From positions 1 to 43,127 of the forward strand of contig CAVVYW010000003.1 in assembly GCA_963752605.1 (NCBI GenBank): a DNA stretch of 43,127 nt. The letters run 5' to 3'. This document shows positions 41,700 to 43,127 of the stretch, in pieces. This DNA comes from CAVVYW01 sp963752605 (GTDB lineage Bacteria > Actinomycetota > Thermoleophilia > Solirubrobacterales > 70-9). The position numbers and the translations under genes are program-made. The first letter of the stretch is position 1. Each line of letters starts with the position of its first letter. The notes below the pieces were generated by a model, which was given only the letters and a program-made list of their open reading frames with translations, was not told the DNA's origin and did not search any database.

Positions 41700-43127
41700 G
41701 GCGGCGTGGTGGCCGGCGCCGCGCCCACGACGATCGACACGGTGTCCCCGCGCTGGCCACGGGAGCCACCGGGCGGGAACTGGTTGATCACCTTGCCGAC
41801 CTCCAGCGGGTCGTCGGTTGGCTCCTCCGAGACCGAGACGACGAAGCCCGCCCTCTTCAGAGCCGTCACGGCGGCTCGGCGCGTCTGCCCCAACTCGTCG
41901 GGGACGACGATCGAGCCGGTCGACACGAAGATCGTCACGGTCGATCCCACCTTGACCTCCTTGCCGGTGGTGGGGCTCTGGGCCACCACCTCGCCGGCCG
42001 GCGCGTCGTCCTCGCGCTGAACGATCGTGCCGCTCAACTCGGCGCTGTCGAGCGCGTCGAGCGCGGCCTGGTCGTCCAGGCCGACGACGCCGGGTACCTC
42101 CACCGTGTTCGAGCCCTTCGAGATGATCAGCGTCACCGCGGTGCCGGTCTGGATCTGGGTCCCCGCCACGGGTTCCGTGCCGACCACGCGCCCCTCGGGG
42201 ATGTCCTCGGAGAAGCCGAGGCTGGTGGCCACCTCGAGCCCGGCGTCCTCGAGCGTCTCGGTGGCGTCCTTCTGGCTCTGCCCGGTCACGTCCGGGATCT
42301 CGACGACCGCCGGGCCGGAGCTGACGGTGAGGACCACGCTCGAGCCCTCCTCCACCTCCTCGTCGGGCGGCGGGTCCTGCTCGAGCACGGTGTCGCGTGG
42401 GGCCGCGTTGGGGACCGGCTTGATGTCCACCTCCAGGCCCTCCGCCTCCAGCCTCTCCCTGGCGACGTCCACGTTGCATCCAGGCGGCGAGCAGGCGGTG
42501 ACCACGTCGGGCACGACGGTGCTGCCCGGCCTGGTCAGGGCGAATGCCACCAGGGCGGCAACCGCGGCAACGAGCAGCGCGATCGCGATCCACCGCCCGG
42601 CACCGCGGTCGCGGTCCTCCTCCTCCGGTTCGGGCTGGCGGGCCGCGGTGTCCTCCCCCTCCGGCGTGACGGCAGCGAAGGCGGCGGTGTCCTCCGGCCG
42701 CGGCTGGTCGGGCGCCCTCTCGGCCGCATCGAGCGCCTTGAGGAAGGCGTCGGCGTCCTTGAAGCGGGCCTCGGGGTTCTTGGCGAGCGCCCGCATCACG
42801 ACGGCGTCGAGGGCCGGGGGCACGTTGGGGTTGATCGCGCTCGGTCGCCGTGGCGCCTCCGAGACCTGCTTCAGGGCGACCGCCACCGCGCTGTCCGCCT
42901 GGAATGGCACGCGGCCGGTCAGTGCCTCATACAGGATCACCCCGATCGAGTAGATGTCGGAGCGGGGCGTTGTCTCCTTGCCCTGGGCCTGCTCGGGCGA
43001 GAGGTACTGGGCGGTGCCCATCACCGAGCCGGTCCCGGTGATGTCGGAGCTCTCCCCGCGCGCGATGCCGAAGTCCGCGACCCTGGCGCGCCCCTCCCCG
43101 TCGATGAGGACGTTCTGAGGCTTCAGA
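41696..43127 (-). CDS. pknB: PASTA-domain Ser/Thr protein kinase (PknB-like), N-terminus beyond the window
   Basis: The window enters within the catalytic loop (LKPQNVLIDGEGRARVADFGIARGE) and continues with TGSVMGTAQYLSPEQAQG and the C-lobe, so about the first 130 kinase residues are missing. A cytoplasmic linker rich in Pro/Glu, one helix (RWIAIALLVAAVAALVAFAL) and four PASTA repeats follow (starting near STVVPDVVTA, VVEIPDVTGQ, TVEVPGVVGL and IVVPDELGQT), each about 66-70 residues. The product ends in GAAPATTPP. PASTA repeats bind uncrosslinked muropeptides or lipid II; the kinase controls growth and division. An ATG inside the frame (43024) is not the start. The first PASTA has a Cys pair (ACSPPGC). 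Confidence 0.96.
   Translation of the reverse strand, partial: LKPQNVLIDGEGRARVADFGIARGESSDITGTGSVMGTAQYLSPEQAQGKETTPRSDIYSIGVILYEALTGRVPFQADSAVAVALKQVSEAPRRPSAINPNVPPALDAVVMRALAKNPEARFKDADAFLKALDAAERAPDQPRPEDTAAFAAVTPEGEDTAARQPEPEEEDRDRGAGRWIAIALLVAAVAALVAFALTRPGSTVVPDVVTACSPPGCNVDVARERLEAEGLEVDIKPVPNAAPRDTVLEQDPPPDEEVEEGSSVVLTVSSGPAVVEIPDVTGQSQKDATETLEDAGLEVATSLGFSEDIPEGRVVGTEPVAGTQIQTGTAVTLIISKGSNTVEVPGVVGLDDQAALDALDSAELSGTIVQREDDAPAGEVVAQSPTTGKEVKVGSTVTIFVSTGSIVVPDELGQTRRAAVTALKRAGFVVSVSEEPTDDPLEVGKVINQFPPGGSRGQRGDTVSIVVGAAPATTPP

Overview
The window is high-GC DNA (roughly two thirds G+C, judged by eye) from an actinobacterium, most likely the class Thermoleophilia (Solirubrobacterales-like). 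This is inferred from a four-PASTA Ser/Thr kinase, DUF3105, LytR_C and DedA proteins, many intergenic start codons with a -10-like hexamer 6 to 10 nt upstream (leaderless genes), and secreted proteins carrying Lys/Arg/Cys-rich tails of a kind I associate with that class. About 43 protein genes and two tRNA-Ala genes fill the window. No intergenic gap exceeds 300 bp, and I see no insertion sequence, prophage, CRISPR array or rRNA.

Layout. 1-9.3 kb: a partial gene, a secreted beta-propeller whose Lys/Cys tail is out of frame, lipA, a secreted glycosidase-like protein with a peptidoglycan-binding domain, a rhomboid protease, a small membrane protein, a D-Ala-D-Ala carboxypeptidase, two membrane proteins of unknown function, a YVTN-type propeller with an internal Lys/Arg/Cys module, and a PD-(D/E)XK nuclease ending one base from a tRNA-Ala(TGC). 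9.4-16.4 kb: gdhA, a secreted protein, an acidic Pro/Glu-rich protein, a membrane diguanylate cyclase, tRNA-Ala(CGC) followed after 4 nt by a DUF1801 gene, and a PgaC-like glycan synthase with a small membrane partner and a SnoaL-like protein. 16.4-23.7 kb: a seven-repeat secreted propeller, metF, an alpha/beta hydrolase, a DUF3105 protein, a PQQ-type sugar dehydrogenase and an N-acetylmuramoyl-alanine amidase.

23.6-38.1 kb is a cell-surface polysaccharide locus. It holds a FemAB-like and a GNAT transferase, a polyprenyl-phosphate sugar transferase, four glycosyltransferases, a Wzx-like flippase, an O-antigen-ligase/Wzy-like protein, a FlgD-Ig-like anchored protein, a LytR_C protein, a CapD/FlaA1-type nucleotide-sugar dehydratase, DedA, and UppP, which recycles undecaprenyl carrier. 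Many stops and starts overlap (ATGA, GTGA, TTGA, apparently CTGA), indicating translational coupling. 38.1-43.1 kb: purM, a Ser/Thr kinase with a galactose-binding-like outer domain, then on the minus strand a PASTA kinase (cut by the window edge) coupled to ddl.

The most notable signals are: (1) a Lys/Arg/Cys module recurring in four exported proteins, including three tandem copies inserted in a propeller blade; (2) apparent single-base frameshifts in four or five genes, all encoding envelope or secreted proteins, which may be assembly errors or real switching; (3) extensive leaderless promoter architecture; (4) a lower-GC PD-(D/E)XK nuclease abutting a tRNA gene; (5) a Ser/Thr kinase whose PASTA repeats are replaced by a different sensor-like domain.
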